From Lonsdalea britannica (GTDB lineage: Bacteria > Pseudomonadota > Gammaproteobacteria > Enterobacterales > Enterobacteriaceae), in contig NZ_LUTN01000004.1 in NCBI RefSeq assembly GCF_002111595.1, forward strand, positions 62,001-126,000: DNA of 64,000 bases, in the 5' to 3' direction. The position numbers and the translations under genes were made by a program. This document shows, piece by piece, positions 31,565 to 41,230 of the stretch (the stretch's first letter is position 1; each line of letters opens with the position of its first letter). The notes under the pieces were generated by a model. The model was not told the origin of the DNA. It saw only the letters and a list, made by a program, of their open reading frames with translations, and ran no database searches.

Positions 31565-32128
31565 TTATTGATAACTCAGCGTGAAATGTGCGGTTGCGCT
31601 GTAGCTGCCGGCGGCTAATGATTCAACGCTGACCGTTTCCAGACGGGCGCGAAAATCCAGACGGTTATCGCCGTCAAACAAAGGGATCTGGCCCGTTTTG
31701 CCATTGAGCGGAAGCAGTTGGTCGGCCCGATAAATGCCGATGGCAACGCCCTTGGCGACCGAGCCGGAGTCGATCGCCAGCCGCCCCGCCAGCGCGGTGT
31801 TCTCCTTTCCGGAAAAACTCACCACCACATCCTTCAGGGTTTCCGTGCTGCACTGGGTCAGCGCGATCGTAAAATCACGCCACTCGCCAGCCTGGTTGGT
31901 CTGTAAGGTCCGCGTCGATTCTTCGCCCATGTCTACATCGATATTTTCTGAGTCTGAGCTCAACACACACGGCGAATCCACGACCCGCACATGGAACCCC
32001 ACGTCATAGACATAGTCCTGAGCATTCCCGCTACCGGAAGTGGCGGCGCTCGCGGGCAGCGACATCAGGTGTGCCCACAGCACGCCATGCACGGCCCGAC
32101 GAATCGCGGTTCGGCGTCTTGTCGTCAT
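31565..32128 (-). CDS. minor fimbrial subunit
   Basis: 187 residues from MTTRRRTAIRRAVHGVLWAH, with a signal peptide ending near LMSLPASA. The mature protein has pilin features: an early cysteine (SPCVLSSDSENIDVDMGEES), a second cysteine (LTQCSTETLKDVVVSFSG) that would form the pilin disulfide, and a C-terminal aromatic motif SATAHFTLSYQ recognised by the chaperone. A GGCGGGG ribosome site precedes the start, 10 bp after the adhesin stop. It is likely a fimbrial tip or adaptor subunit. Confidence 0.82.
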   Translation of the reverse strand: MTTRRRTAIRRAVHGVLWAHLMSLPASAATSGSGNAQDYVYDVGFHVRVVDSPCVLSSDSENIDVDMGEESTRTLQTNQAGEWRDFTIALTQCSTETLKDVVVSFSGKENTALAGRLAIDSGSVAKGVAIGIYRADQLLPLNGKTGQIPLFDGDNRLDFRARLETVSVESLAAGSYSATAHFTLSYQ

Positions 32129-32138
32129 CGTCCCCGCC

Positions 32139-33176
32139 TTAGTCATAGTTGAAACGTAAGACGATGAATTTCTCGACATCGCCGGGGACTGCCGCATCTG
32201 ACGCGTATAGTCTGGCGGTGTATTGCTTTTCCACCGTGCCGCTGGCTGATGTCAGCCCATTGATGAAGCCAATGAACTGGTTGTAGACGATGTTGTTGCC
32301 GGTCGAGCCGTCTTCGATTTTCAGCATCGAGCCATTTCCCATATCCATCCCGTCAGCGCTGGCCAGAACGTTGTTTCTGGAAGCCGCGTCGAAGTTGACG
32401 GTGAGGTCGAAGCCTTTGCCACAATCCTCGCCGCCGTCGGTCGAGGCGCTGATTTGGAAATCCTGCTGCGCCACGACGCCTGCGGAAGCGCTGCTCCACG
32501 CCTGCACCGTGCCGAAATCGATATAGCTGTTGGGCGACACAATGACGTTGGCCGAACACTGAATCACCTCAATATTTCTCAGCCCGGACAGCCGGAAAAC
32601 ATAGTTACTATCAGGCTTATTGTTGATGCCCAGTTCGCCATCGACCTGAAATACGCTGAGAGAATCCGTGCCCGAGCCGTTGTTGCTGATATTGCCGATT
32701 TTTTCCAGATACAGCTGCACCGAGGTGGGCATCATGGTCGGATTTTTTGGCGGAGCGGAACCTGACGGTCCCGGCGCGATAAATTTTCCTGTCGACACCC
32801 GCGAGCCGCTCCCCCCGCCGCCCGAGACGATCCCCAGATCCTGACCGTTGTAGATGATCCCAATGCCGATCCCGGCGCCCACCACTTCTCCGCCCGGGTT
32901 GGGGTAGAAGTAGGCGTATTCGCCATTGGGCTTCACATTTTTGTAAGCCCAGCAGGCCAGATTGCGGCTGTAGGTTTTCGACGTCCACAGCCGACTGCCC
33001 ACCGGCAGCGTGGAAGGGATTTTCAGCGCGCCGATATCCTCGCTGTCGGAAACCGGCCCGTTTACCGTATCTTTGCGGCATTCCAACGCGGAGGCGTCAA
33101 CGGCCAGCATGGCCAACACGCCGCCGCAGAACCACGGCAGGCAACGCCGTGCGCCTGAGGTCACTACTCTGGACAT
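32139..33176 (-). CDS. fimbrial tip adhesin with C-terminal pilin domain
   Basis: 345 residues from MSRVVTSGARRCLPWFCGGV, preceded by AGGGGAGAG. A signal peptide ends near VDASA. The N-terminal part (LECRKDTVNGPVSDSED, RNLACWAYKNVKPNGEYAYF) looks like a two-domain adhesin receptor-binding lectin domain. The C-terminal half is a pilin domain (VIQCSANVIVSPNSYIDFG, GEDCGKGFDLTVNFD) with C-terminal KFIVLRFNYD as donor strand and chaperone motif. Twice the pilin length and its place in the operon suggest a FimH or MrkD-type role. The ligand is unknown. Confidence 0.8.
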   Translation of the reverse strand: MSRVVTSGARRCLPWFCGGVLAMLAVDASALECRKDTVNGPVSDSEDIGALKIPSTLPVGSRLWTSKTYSRNLACWAYKNVKPNGEYAYFYPNPGGEVVGAGIGIGIIYNGQDLGIVSGGGGSGSRVSTGKFIAPGPSGSAPPKNPTMMPTSVQLYLEKIGNISNNGSGTDSLSVFQVDGELGINNKPDSNYVFRLSGLRNIEVIQCSANVIVSPNSYIDFGTVQAWSSASAGVVAQQDFQISASTDGGEDCGKGFDLTVNFDAASRNNVLASADGMDMGNGSMLKIEDGSTGNNIVYNQFIGFINGLTSASGTVEKQYTARLYASDAAVPGDVEKFIVLRFNYD

Positions 33177-33347
33177 ACTCTCCCCTTTTTCGATGTGGTC
33201 GCCGACGTCTCCGTGTCTGCGGGTTTCAGCAACGAGATGCGCCGTAGCGCGACATCCCGGCGGTTTGGTCCGCGACACGGTGCTAAGGTCATGTGCTCCG
33301 CGTCCGTAGCGCCCCGCATCATGCGGTCGTCATCTTCATTTCCTGTT

Positions 33348-34100
33348 TCAGCGAGCGGGCTTGTCGACCACGGCACAGGTCGCCTGCTGACAGGCAAAAC
33401 GCAGCTCCGGATGACCGCCGAAATCATTGACGTAGTACAGCGAGAACGCCTGCACCGACGGGTCTTTAACGTCGACGTTGACGGAGGACTTCGGCGCAAT
33501 CATAAAAGCCCGATCCTTCAGCAGAGAGGAGGACCCCTTCTCTCCTGAACGGAGCTGAATATTGCTGACGGTGATGTAATACGGCGTGGGATTCTCCACC
33601 ACGAACTGCTGACCGGACTTGCGGATTTTAAGTCGGCGTTGCCAAACGTCGTCTTTCACCGGTTTGATGCTTTTTGGTCGATAAAACACTTTGATCTCTG
33701 ACTGCACGGCAATCTGCAGAACGTTCGCCTTCTCCGGTTTGGGCGGGATTTCCCGCACATTCAGATAAAACAGAGACTCCCGATCCTGCGGCAGTTGATC
33801 GATCCCCGACGTTTTCACCAGACGGATCAGGGTGCGCCCGCCCGCCTCGATCCGCTGCAGCGGCGGCAGCACCATCAGCGGGGCCGAAATTTTGCGGTGT
33901 TCGCTATCGGTCAGCCAACTTTGCGCCAAAAAAGGGAGGGATCCGTTCTCGTTCGTCAGCGTGACGGTGGTGGTTTGCTCCGCCCCGTCGTAGACCACCC
34001 GCGTTCGGTCAAGGTTGATCGCCGCCTGCAAGGTCGGCGAAAACGTCACGATGCACGCCAGCAATACGGCAGGCATCCTGAAATGACGATGTTGGTTCAT
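33348..34100 (-). CDS. periplasmic fimbrial chaperone (PapD/FimC family)
   Basis: 250 residues with a signal peptide ending TLQA. The PapD-type Ig fold is shown by NLDRTRVVYDGAEQTTTVTL, the Arg of the subunit-binding cleft, and the family signature region LFYLNVREIPPKPEKANVLQIA. It donates a strand to each pilin and delivers subunits to the usher. The ATG follows the usher stop directly (TAAATG), with its ribosome site inside the usher end (GGAGAAGAG). Confidence 0.95.
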   Translation of the reverse strand: MNQHRHFRMPAVLLACIVTFSPTLQAAINLDRTRVVYDGAEQTTTVTLTNENGSLPFLAQSWLTDSEHRKISAPLMVLPPLQRIEAGGRTLIRLVKTSGIDQLPQDRESLFYLNVREIPPKPEKANVLQIAVQSEIKVFYRPKSIKPVKDDVWQRRLKIRKSGQQFVVENPTPYYITVSNIQLRSGEKGSSSLLKDRAFMIAPKSSVNVDVKDPSVQAFSLYYVNDFGGHPELRFACQQATCAVVDKPAR

Positions 34101-36632
34101 TTACTCTTCTCCAGTTGTTGCATTGGTTGGGGGCAATGGCAGGCAAGGCAGCAGCAGGGACGCCAGGCCGGTTAAGGTTCGAGGCAAGGTCATCCGGCAC
34201 TGCGCTTCGCCGTCCCAGCGCGCCGTCAATGTTTCATTTGGCGCGACGCCGGTGAGATAGACCTGTCCTTCCTCTGTCACCATGGCCACCTCCCGTCCGC
34301 TGGCGTTCGTCACCGTCGCCGCAAACGGGGGATAACGTCCGTCTGGCAGCCTCAATGTGCCAAGCACCTTATTGCCGCTGACGATCTCGAATTTGCGGTA
34401 CCCGATGGCGCCCTCGGTGAGCGTGCCCTGCACAATAGTTGTCAACGCCTCGACGTCGTCTGGCAGATGCTGAACGTCGACGCGCGTCGAGACATCGAAG
34501 TAGCTGCTGGTCCCGGCAATCACCGCCAGTCCATCAGCGTTGGTCACCACACTGCCGTTGGAGAACGGCACGCCCGGCACGCCATTGGCGTCCACCATCA
34601 CACGCGTTCCGCCGTTAACCCCCTTCTGATGGGCGGCGACGCCATGACGCGTCGCCGTGATCCCCCCGCGCAGGGAGCCGTTAACGTAGGTGTAACCGTC
34701 TTGCTGCCAGGACAGCCCCATGCTGGCGTTGGTTGCCGACGCGGCGTAGTTGTAGGTCCCGCTGACGTAGCCTTTGCTGGCGGCGTCGTAGCGCGTGCTC
34801 AAATTCCAGCTTCGGTTTTGATCCTGCTGATTGCTGTAGGTCAGCGTTTGGGTCATCTTCCCGCCATAGCTGCCTAAGCCGTATCCGACGCGTTCCCGGT
34901 CGCGCAGCGGGATGGAGAGATTGAGATAGATGCTATCGTCGGTATTCGCGTTGTAGAGCGAGCGCCACGCAGAGACTCCGGCGGAGACCCCTTTAAGCGG
35001 CCCCAAATCGAGATAGGTGTTCAGGGAGATGCCGTAACGGTGCTGCTGCCGCTCATTCCAGAAGGTTTGCTGGGTGTAACTCAGATACGTAGACAGGCCG
35101 TTCAACCACTGCCTTTCGCTATCGAAATTTTTCGATAAGGTAATGACGTAACGCTCTTTTTCGTTGTGATAGTCGCTTCCGTTGTTATTCAACGCATAGA
35201 GATACTGAGACATCCCCATGAAGGTCTTTTCAGAGAAACGGTATCCGGCGAAGTTCACCTGTCCGTCGATGGAGTCGAAGCGCTTCGACCAGTTCACAGA
35301 AAAGGAGCGCCCATTCTGCAACGGGATATTCGGCAAACTGGCGCGAGACTGGGTGATATCCGCCGACACCGCCCCCAGCAGGTACAGGTTTCGCCCCAAT
35401 CCCACAGACCCGGACTGATAGCCGTTGGACAACGTGGTACCGCCATATAACGACCAGGCATTGCTCATCCCCCAGGAAAACTCGCTGGAGGAAAACGTCA
35501 AATTTTCCTGGTGGCGCTGACTGTCCGACGGGCGGCCGGCCGACAGCTTGTATTGGATTTGCCCCGGCCGAGTCAGATAAGGGAGGCTGGCGGCTTCGGT
35601 TTTGAACGTCGTCACGGAGCCGTCTTCTTCCGTGATTCGCACGTCCAGCGTTCCGGTCACGCCACTGTTCAGATCCTGAAGAGAGAACGGCCCCGCGGGT
35701 ACGGTGATTTCATGAATCACGCGCCCGTTTTGCATCACGGTGACCGTCGCATTGGAGCGGGCCACGCCGCGAATCTCCGGCGCATAGCCACGCAGCGAGG
35801 GCGGTAGCATGTTTTCATTGCTGATCAGACTGGCGCCGATAAACCGAAAGCTATCGAAGAGGTTGGTGTTGAGATACATCTCGCCCAGCCTGACATCGGC
35901 CGACATAAACGGCAGCGGTCGAAAGGCATAGAACTGATCCCAGGAGAACTCTTTACGATGATTGTCTCGCGCGGCATTCATGTAATACCGGTAGTCGGCA
36001 CGATAGCGCCATGCCCCGAGATTAAACCCCGCCGTGCCGTAGCTGCTGAGATAACGGGCGGAGCTGCCATTACCGGTGCCTCGACGCACGTTGCCCACCA
36101 GGTTGTAGTCCAGCATGACGCCGTTGATACCGGGGTCCCACTGCTCCGGCGGCGTCCAATTTTTGTTGCTGTATTTCATCCACGCCTGAGGGATGGAGAT
36201 ATTCAGTTCTCCCATCCCAATCTGGTTGGAAACATTCACTCCGTTGAGGGTAGAGACATCCGCGCACTGGCCGTTATTCCACCACGTAATGTTCTCCGCG
36301 GCCTCCGGCTTTAGCGCCAGTTTGCCGACTGTCTCCGCATCCAGACACAGGCGTGATTGACGACCGTCCGGGCCCGACGCAAGGTAGCTGACTCTTCGCT
36401 GGTCAATCATTTTGCTATTGACCTTAATCGTCAGCATATAGTCGCCGGGAATGACGTAGTCCGAATCAGCGAAGCGGCTTAGATCAATCTCATTACGTTC
36501 ATCAATATCCAATACGCTGGCATTGAATTCCGTCGCTTTTGCATTATTGGAGAAAAAACAAACCATGAACAGACCGTATCGACAGGTGCTATTCAGTTTA
36601 TTTATAACTCTCTTTTCCTGCGTATTCGTCAT
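34101..36632 (-). CDS. outer-membrane fimbrial usher (FimD/PapC family)
   Basis: 843 residues. The N-terminal usher domain (FNASVLDIDERNEIDLSRFA) is followed by the 24-strand barrel with plug (GVARSNATVTVMQNGRVIHE, VPAGPFSLQDLN), and C-terminal domains end with the Cys of CRMTLPRTLTGLASLLLPC. It secretes chaperone-subunit complexes. The ATG at 36632 is preferred to a TTG immediately upstream. It is the first gene of the usher-chaperone-adhesin-minor pilin run, transcribed away from the major subunit gene across a 550-bp gap. Confidence 0.95.
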   Translation of the reverse strand: MTNTQEKRVINKLNSTCRYGLFMVCFFSNNAKATEFNASVLDIDERNEIDLSRFADSDYVIPGDYMLTIKVNSKMIDQRRVSYLASGPDGRQSRLCLDAETVGKLALKPEAAENITWWNNGQCADVSTLNGVNVSNQIGMGELNISIPQAWMKYSNKNWTPPEQWDPGINGVMLDYNLVGNVRRGTGNGSSARYLSSYGTAGFNLGAWRYRADYRYYMNAARDNHRKEFSWDQFYAFRPLPFMSADVRLGEMYLNTNLFDSFRFIGASLISNENMLPPSLRGYAPEIRGVARSNATVTVMQNGRVIHEITVPAGPFSLQDLNSGVTGTLDVRITEEDGSVTTFKTEAASLPYLTRPGQIQYKLSAGRPSDSQRHQENLTFSSSEFSWGMSNAWSLYGGTTLSNGYQSGSVGLGRNLYLLGAVSADITQSRASLPNIPLQNGRSFSVNWSKRFDSIDGQVNFAGYRFSEKTFMGMSQYLYALNNNGSDYHNEKERYVITLSKNFDSERQWLNGLSTYLSYTQQTFWNERQQHRYGISLNTYLDLGPLKGVSAGVSAWRSLYNANTDDSIYLNLSIPLRDRERVGYGLGSYGGKMTQTLTYSNQQDQNRSWNLSTRYDAASKGYVSGTYNYAASATNASMGLSWQQDGYTYVNGSLRGGITATRHGVAAHQKGVNGGTRVMVDANGVPGVPFSNGSVVTNADGLAVIAGTSSYFDVSTRVDVQHLPDDVEALTTIVQGTLTEGAIGYRKFEIVSGNKVLGTLRLPDGRYPPFAATVTNASGREVAMVTEEGQVYLTGVAPNETLTARWDGEAQCRMTLPRTLTGLASLLLPCLPLPPTNATTGEE

Positions 36633-37183
36633 CAATAGTTACCAGTGTATTGTTAACATTGTTCAGGAAAGAAAAAGGGGTAAATAAGAGATCATTACAC
36701 TCCCCACGTCACCGCATCTCTGAATTTCATTTCTGACGACGACATAAAAAACAGATGCAAACACCGCCAAATAAAAGAGTCACGCCGACCATCAAGGATT
36801 CACTTAATATCATCCAAGAAACAGATCGCGATTCCATATTGCAATAGGTTCATAAATACACATCACGGCCATAGAGCACTCCCTCGTAAATTCACAGGAA
36901 TTATTTTTAGCCAGACAATCACCACGTATTATTTATTTCCACCTATTACTCTACGACAAGGGGAAATATCCTATAGCGCGCCCCTCTTTAATATCCACGG
37001 CGCACAATGGACTAATACTCCTTGCAGCCGACTTTATTTTGTTATTAGCGCGCCATATTTTAATATGGACATAATTCAATAAGGATAATCCCGTACACAT
37101 GCCTTTATTCTGCTGACAATACATGCTTTTCCTAATGTTTACTTTATGTATATTAAAAGGGAATCCTTTCCCATAGTTTCATT
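36633..37183. other. AT-rich spacer between major pilin and usher genes
   Basis: 551 bp without a plausible gene, strongly AT-rich relative to the core. Major pilin genes are often separated from assembly genes by an mRNA-processing or attenuation region. I see no strong terminator hairpin by eye, so read-through or a second promoter are both possible. Confidence 0.45.
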
Positions 37184-37729
37184 TTACTGGTAGGAAATCA
37201 CGAAGTTGGCCGTACTTTCAAAATTACCGGTCGTCACATCCGTCACAGACGGTAATTTCTGCACAAAGGAAGTGAACGATAACGTATTATCGCCATTGAC
37301 CAGGTTATAATTGCTCACCGCGGCAGTAGTGCCGTCAAACGATACTTTTTCACCAGAGTATTGAATCGCAATACCAGCGCCGCTAGCACCGCCATTCAGC
37401 GCCAGCAGTTTATTATCTGTGCCGGCAGCAGTTCCTCCTGAGAATACAACATTTGCTGTTGTCGAAGTTTCGATGGAACAATCTCTTAAAGTAATATCGA
37501 AAGGTTTAATCACCGACGTTCCACCGTTATTCAGCACGGTTTTGCTGATTTCACCGAACTCAATCGTCTGAGCCAAATCATCCTGAGAGACAGAGCACGG
37601 CGTATCAATAATTTTCCCTTTGAAGGTCACATTTCCATTGTGGCTATCCGCTGCCTGCACATTGACGACAGTGAGAGAGGTAACAGCAATCATCGTAGCC
37701 AAAGCAATTTTGGATAATTTCATTTTCAT
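37184..37729 (-). CDS. major fimbrial subunit (type 1 pilin family)
   Basis: 181 residues with a signal peptide (MKMKLSKIALATMIAVTSL to NVQA). The mature pilin of about 155 residues has the paired cysteines (KIIDTPCSVSQDDLAQ and ITLRDCSIETSTTANVVFSG) and the C-terminal chaperone motif NFESTANFVISYQ with penultimate Tyr. The second Met (37723) has better spacing from the GGGA ribosome site. It is the first gene of the fimbrial cluster and divergent from the MarT-like regulator. Confidence 0.92.
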   Translation of the reverse strand: MKMKLSKIALATMIAVTSLTVVNVQAADSHNGNVTFKGKIIDTPCSVSQDDLAQTIEFGEISKTVLNNGGTSVIKPFDITLRDCSIETSTTANVVFSGGTAAGTDNKLLALNGGASGAGIAIQYSGEKVSFDGTTAAVSNYNLVNGDNTLSFTSFVQKLPSVTDVTTGNFESTANFVISYQ

Positions 37730-38377
37730 TCCCGATTTAATTCAATAGATGAAAACGTGCTTGTTGGCGGCAGCCAAAAAGTACGCCCTGACCGGTCAAT
37801 GCATTGATGTCAGGATCTTTCATCGAGTGGTTCAGCGACAGCGCATTCATCATCACCATCTCGCCTTTTCCCACGCCAATCCAGCATGTAAAGATCCCAT
37901 GAAACCGTCATGCGTTGAACGAGCGGCGATCTAACCACAGCCCAAAACACAAGACAATTATATTGATTTGTATATATTTATTTAGATTTTATTCTTGTGA
38001 TTTAACAATTAATAGGTTTTTATTCTGATAAAGCATTGTGTTTACGTTTTTTACGGTGTGAATAATTTTGGCGATAGCGCCTCAGGGAATAAATAGATCG
38101 TCTGATTAGAAAAAGTGGGGTCAAATCCACATAGATTTACATTTATATATATTCATCCCACACTAGTATAGGAAGTTACTTATTTATTTTTATCTTTTTA
38201 ATGTGCTATAAACCCAGCCCTAAGGAAGCGCAGACATTTACTGCCATGGGTTATAGACATTGCCGTAGATAAAAATACGCTTTGACAATAAACAGGTAAA
38301 TTTTTAGACTGATTTTTTGTTTTTCACCTCACCATATCGACTTTTTTATAATTCATGTCTCCATAGAGCATCTATAA
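37730..38377. other. divergent control region between major pilin and MarT-like regulator
   Basis: 648 bp of AT-rich non-coding DNA with long A/T tracts, for example around 37960-38040 and 38090-38200. Such DNA is a usual target for H-NS and for ToxR-like activators. I looked for a pair of short inverted repeats that could frame an invertible fimbrial switch and did not find one by eye. Confidence 0.5.
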
Positions 38378-39099
38378 ATGGTTTATTTAATTAATAAGTC
38401 GGTTGTCTATACAGAAAAAGACAACTCTTTAGCATGGGTAAATCGCTCAGAAGAGGCCATATCTCTGAGTCTACCTGTGGCAAAGCTTCTAAAAATGCTG
38501 CTTATTAATCCAGGAGTGACATTAAGTAAAGAGTACCTGCTTACGGAGGTTCTGGAGAAAAACGCTCTGGCACCTTCCATGAACAACTTAAACAACTATA
38601 TTTCTTTATTGAGAAAATCTCTGCGTGAATATGATCTGGCCGAGCTACTGATGACAGTACCTAAAGTCGGCATTATGTTTAATACGCTAGATATTGAGGT
38701 GACATGTGACGACTCACAGCAAAGCGCCGTTGTGGAAGTTTCGCCTCAACACACTGACGTTCAGCGAATAAAATACAGAAAGCCACTTTTCTTTGTGGTA
38801 GGCGGGACTGCTCTGGTCTTACTTTTATTTTTTAGGTTTATCTTATCGACAGACTTCCCATACAGAGAAATTTTTAGAGACGCTAAGATAGTAAACTGCC
38901 AGTTTTTTTATCTGGATGATGACACGATCAGCGAAGGTTTTCCGGAAAGTATCATTATCTCTGTAAAAATAATGTCGACCTTTACTATTTTTCCAGAAAA
39001 ATAATCATACCTAAAATTGCGACCAGAGAAGAAATTATTGTTATTTCCTGTAAAAAAAAAGGGAAAAGGTGCTCAACGCATGTCTTCATCAACAATTAG
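38378..39099 (+). pseudogene. ToxR/CadC/MarT-like membrane-bound winged-helix regulator, one-base frameshift
   Basis: An N-terminal OmpR/ToxR-type winged helix (about 1-105: VAKLLKMLLINPGVTLSKEY, MNNLNNYISLLRKSLREYD, LLMTVPKVGIMF) is followed by one transmembrane helix (LFFVVGGTALVLLLFFRFIL) and a short periplasmic tail. The tail frame breaks at FPE (38945-38947). Adding one A to the AAA run restores KYHYLCKNNVDLYYFSRKII and PKIATREEIIVISCKKKG and a protein of 240 residues, the size of MarT-like regulators. It then overlaps the next gene by 20 nt. It is likely to control the fimbrial genes directly from the membrane. The pairing with a FidL-like gene recalls Salmonella marT-fidL. Confidence 0.72.
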
Positions 39100-39550
39100 A
39101 ACTCCTTTGACTATCACAGTGGTGACTATATTGCTCTTGGTAGTCACTCTGTCATCGTTATATTACTATTACCACGTTTACAAAAAACCATTAATGTGTC
39201 GGGGAGAAATAAGTTCCACCATTAAAAATGGGCAGGATTCGATTGTTAAAAGCTATATCATCAATTTCTATTTAGGGGCCAGAGGAAAAGGTTCGATGGC
39301 CTTACACGGCATCTATATTGATGTAGACAAATCTGCGGATGTTTTAGAACGTACACTCACGTTCGATTACAGCTGGAATGGCAATTATCTCATTATGAAA
39401 AACACCAACATGTTTAAGAATTTGGCCGATACCGCGCCCGACAATGCCACGCCTTATAGTAAGAATGAGGTCATCCGCTTCGAAATGCTGACGGATAAAG
39501 TCTATCTGGTCAGCGCCTTTCGCCCCACGTTCGCCTGCAACGTGCGTTAA
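39080..39550 (+). CDS. FidL-like single-pass membrane protein
   Basis: 156 residues from MSSSTIRTPLTITVVTILLL (start at 39080, AAAAGGTG upstream). One N-terminal transmembrane helix is followed by an extracytoplasmic domain with MCRGEISSTIKNGQDSIVK and a late cysteine (RPTFACNVR) that may pair with the first. The size, topology and position directly after a MarT-like regulator match the FidL-like family, whose members may modulate the partner regulator. The function is inferred from this pairing only. Confidence 0.6.
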   Translation: MSSSTIRTPLTITVVTILLLVVTLSSLYYYYHVYKKPLMCRGEISSTIKNGQDSIVKSYIINFYLGARGKGSMALHGIYIDVDKSADVLERTLTFDYSWNGNYLIMKNTNMFKNLADTAPDNATPYSKNEVIRFEMLTDKVYLVSAFRPTFACNVR

Positions 39551-39815
39551 TGGCCCAAGCCCGTGGTCGCGCCCCTGCGGCCACGGCTTACTCCCTACCA
39601 ACCCCGTACGCTCATATCGAAAAATCAGGCGCAGCGCTTTAGTGCATTGGAAAGTACTTGGTCGACCACGCCAGCAGCGGATTTGTCACAACATAAACAC
39701 CACGGCGCACGAGATGCGCAGAAGCAACACGTTCAGGAAACTTCGGGTTTACAGCACATTCACACTGTGCTGGAATCGCTTTCAATTTTCACCTGCCAGA
39801 TAGCGATCCTTCCTT

Positions 39816-40904
39816 ATGATACAAGCGCAACAGTTCGCGCAACAGGTGCTGGCGTGGTACGAACGTTTCGGACGTAAAACGCTGCCCTGGCAACTAGATA
39901 AAACGGCCTATCAGGTCTGGCTGTCCGAAGTCATGCTGCAACAGACGCAGGTCGCCACTGTTATCCCCTACTTTCAGCGTTTTATCGCCCGCTTCCCCGA
40001 CGTACGCGCTCTGGCCGCCGCGCCGCTGGATGAGGTTCTGCACCTCTGGACCGGGCTTGGCTACTATGCCCGGGCACGAAACCTGCACAAAGCAGCACAG
40101 GTCATCACGGAACAGCACGGCGGCGTATTCCCCACCACATTCGACGATATCGTCGCGCTGCCGGGCATTGGCCGTTCCACCGCAGGCGCGATCCTGTCTC
40201 TGGCTCAGGGCCAGCACTACCCGATTCTGGATGGCAACGTGAAGCGCGTGCTCGCACGCTGCTGCGCCGTCTCCGGCTGGCCGGGTAAAAAAGAGGTGGA
40301 GAATCGCCTGTGGAATATCAGCGAAACCGTTACGCCAGCAGAAGGCGTGGGCGCGTTTAATCAGGCTATGATGGATTTGGGCGCGATGATCTGTACTCGC
40401 AGCCGCCCCAAATGTGAACTTTGTCCGCTCAACACCCAGTGTATCGCCTACGCTAACCACAACTGGGCGGATTATCCGGGCAAGAAACCCAAACAGACGA
40501 TTCCGGAGAAAAGCGCCTGGTTTGTGATGGTCCGGCAGCAACAGCGCGTCTGGCTGGAGCAGCGTCCGGCCGTAGGACTGTGGGGCGGATTATTCTGTTT
40601 TCCCCAGTTCGCTACTCAAGAGGAAGCACATGCCTGGCTGCAACAGCGGGGGATGTCGCAAAGCGGACTGCAGCAAGGTATCGCGTTCCGACATACCTTC
40701 AGCCACTTTCATCTGGATATCGTCCCTCTGTTGCTGGATATGTCCAGCCAGAGTGCCTGCATGGATGAAGGCGCCGGTCTCTGGTATAACTTAGCCCAGC
40801 CGCCATCTGTGGGGCTCGCGGCCCCGGTAGAACGCCTGCTGCAACAGTTGGCTCAGTCGCAATCCGTCTTCGTCGACGTCTGCGCGCCCAATAACGAGGA
40901 ATAA
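39816..40904 (+). CDS. mutY: adenine DNA glycosylase MutY
   Basis: 362 residues (E. coli 350). MutY removes adenine opposite 8-oxoguanine. The catalytic Glu is in [11 protein letters not shown], the helix-hairpin-helix is [14 protein letters not shown], the catalytic Asp is in [12 protein letters not shown], the 4Fe-4S cluster cysteines are [17 protein letters not shown], and the C-terminal MutT-like domain reads the lesion. It is followed by yggX after 2 bp. Confidence 0.97.
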   Translation: MIQAQQFAQQVLAWYERFGRKTLPWQLDKTAYQVWLSEVMLQQTQVATVIPYFQRFIARFPDVRALAAAPLDEVLHLWTGLGYYARARNLHKAAQVITEQHGGVFPTTFDDIVALPGIGRSTAGAILSLAQGQHYPILDGNVKRVLARCCAVSGWPGKKEVENRLWNISETVTPAEGVGAFNQAMMDLGAMICTRSRPKCELCPLNTQCIAYANHNWADYPGKKPKQTIPEKSAWFVMVRQQQRVWLEQRPAVGLWGGLFCFPQFATQEEAHAWLQQRGMSQSGLQQGIAFRHTFSHFHLDIVPLLLDMSSQSACMDEGAGLWYNLAQPPSVGLAAPVERLLQQLAQSQSVFVDVCAPNNEE

Positions 40905-40906
40905 GC

Positions 40907-41179
40907 ATGAGCAGAACGATTTTTTGTACTTTTTTACAACGTGAGGCCGAAGGTCAGGATTTTCAGCTGTATCCAGGCGAGCTGGGAAAACGCATTTATA
41001 ACGAAATCTCCAAGGAAGCCTGGGGCCAGTGGCAAACCAAGCAGACGATGCTGATCAACGAGAAAAAGCTCAGCATGATGAATGTGGAAGACCGTAAGCT
41101 GCTGGAAGAAGAAATGAGAAAGTTCCTCTTTGAAGGCAAGGATGTGCACATCGACGGCTACACGCCGGAAGATCAGTAA
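40907..41179 (+). CDS. yggX: Fe(2+)-trafficking protein YggX
   Basis: 90 residues (E. coli 91). It starts [20 protein letters not shown], with the conserved Cys7, and contains the [20 protein letters not shown] block. It protects iron-sulfur clusters and is controlled by SoxRS in E. coli. Sitting right after mutY, whose product carries an iron-sulfur cluster, it forms the conserved mutY-yggX-mltC operon. Confidence 0.97.
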   Translation: MSRTIFCTFLQREAEGQDFQLYPGELGKRIYNEISKEAWGQWQTKQTMLINEKKLSMMNVEDRKLLEEEMRKFLFEGKDVHIDGYTPEDQ

Positions 41180-41230
41180 TCGTACAGGGGCCAGACGGCC
41201 TGATCACTCACGCTCCCGACACGGCCTGAT

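Noticed and set aside
37730..38377. Possible invertible promoter switch upstream of the major pilin
   Set aside because: No pair of inverted repeats and no adjacent FimB/FimE-type recombinase were found; the integrase at 47.3 kb belongs to the tRNA-Phe island.
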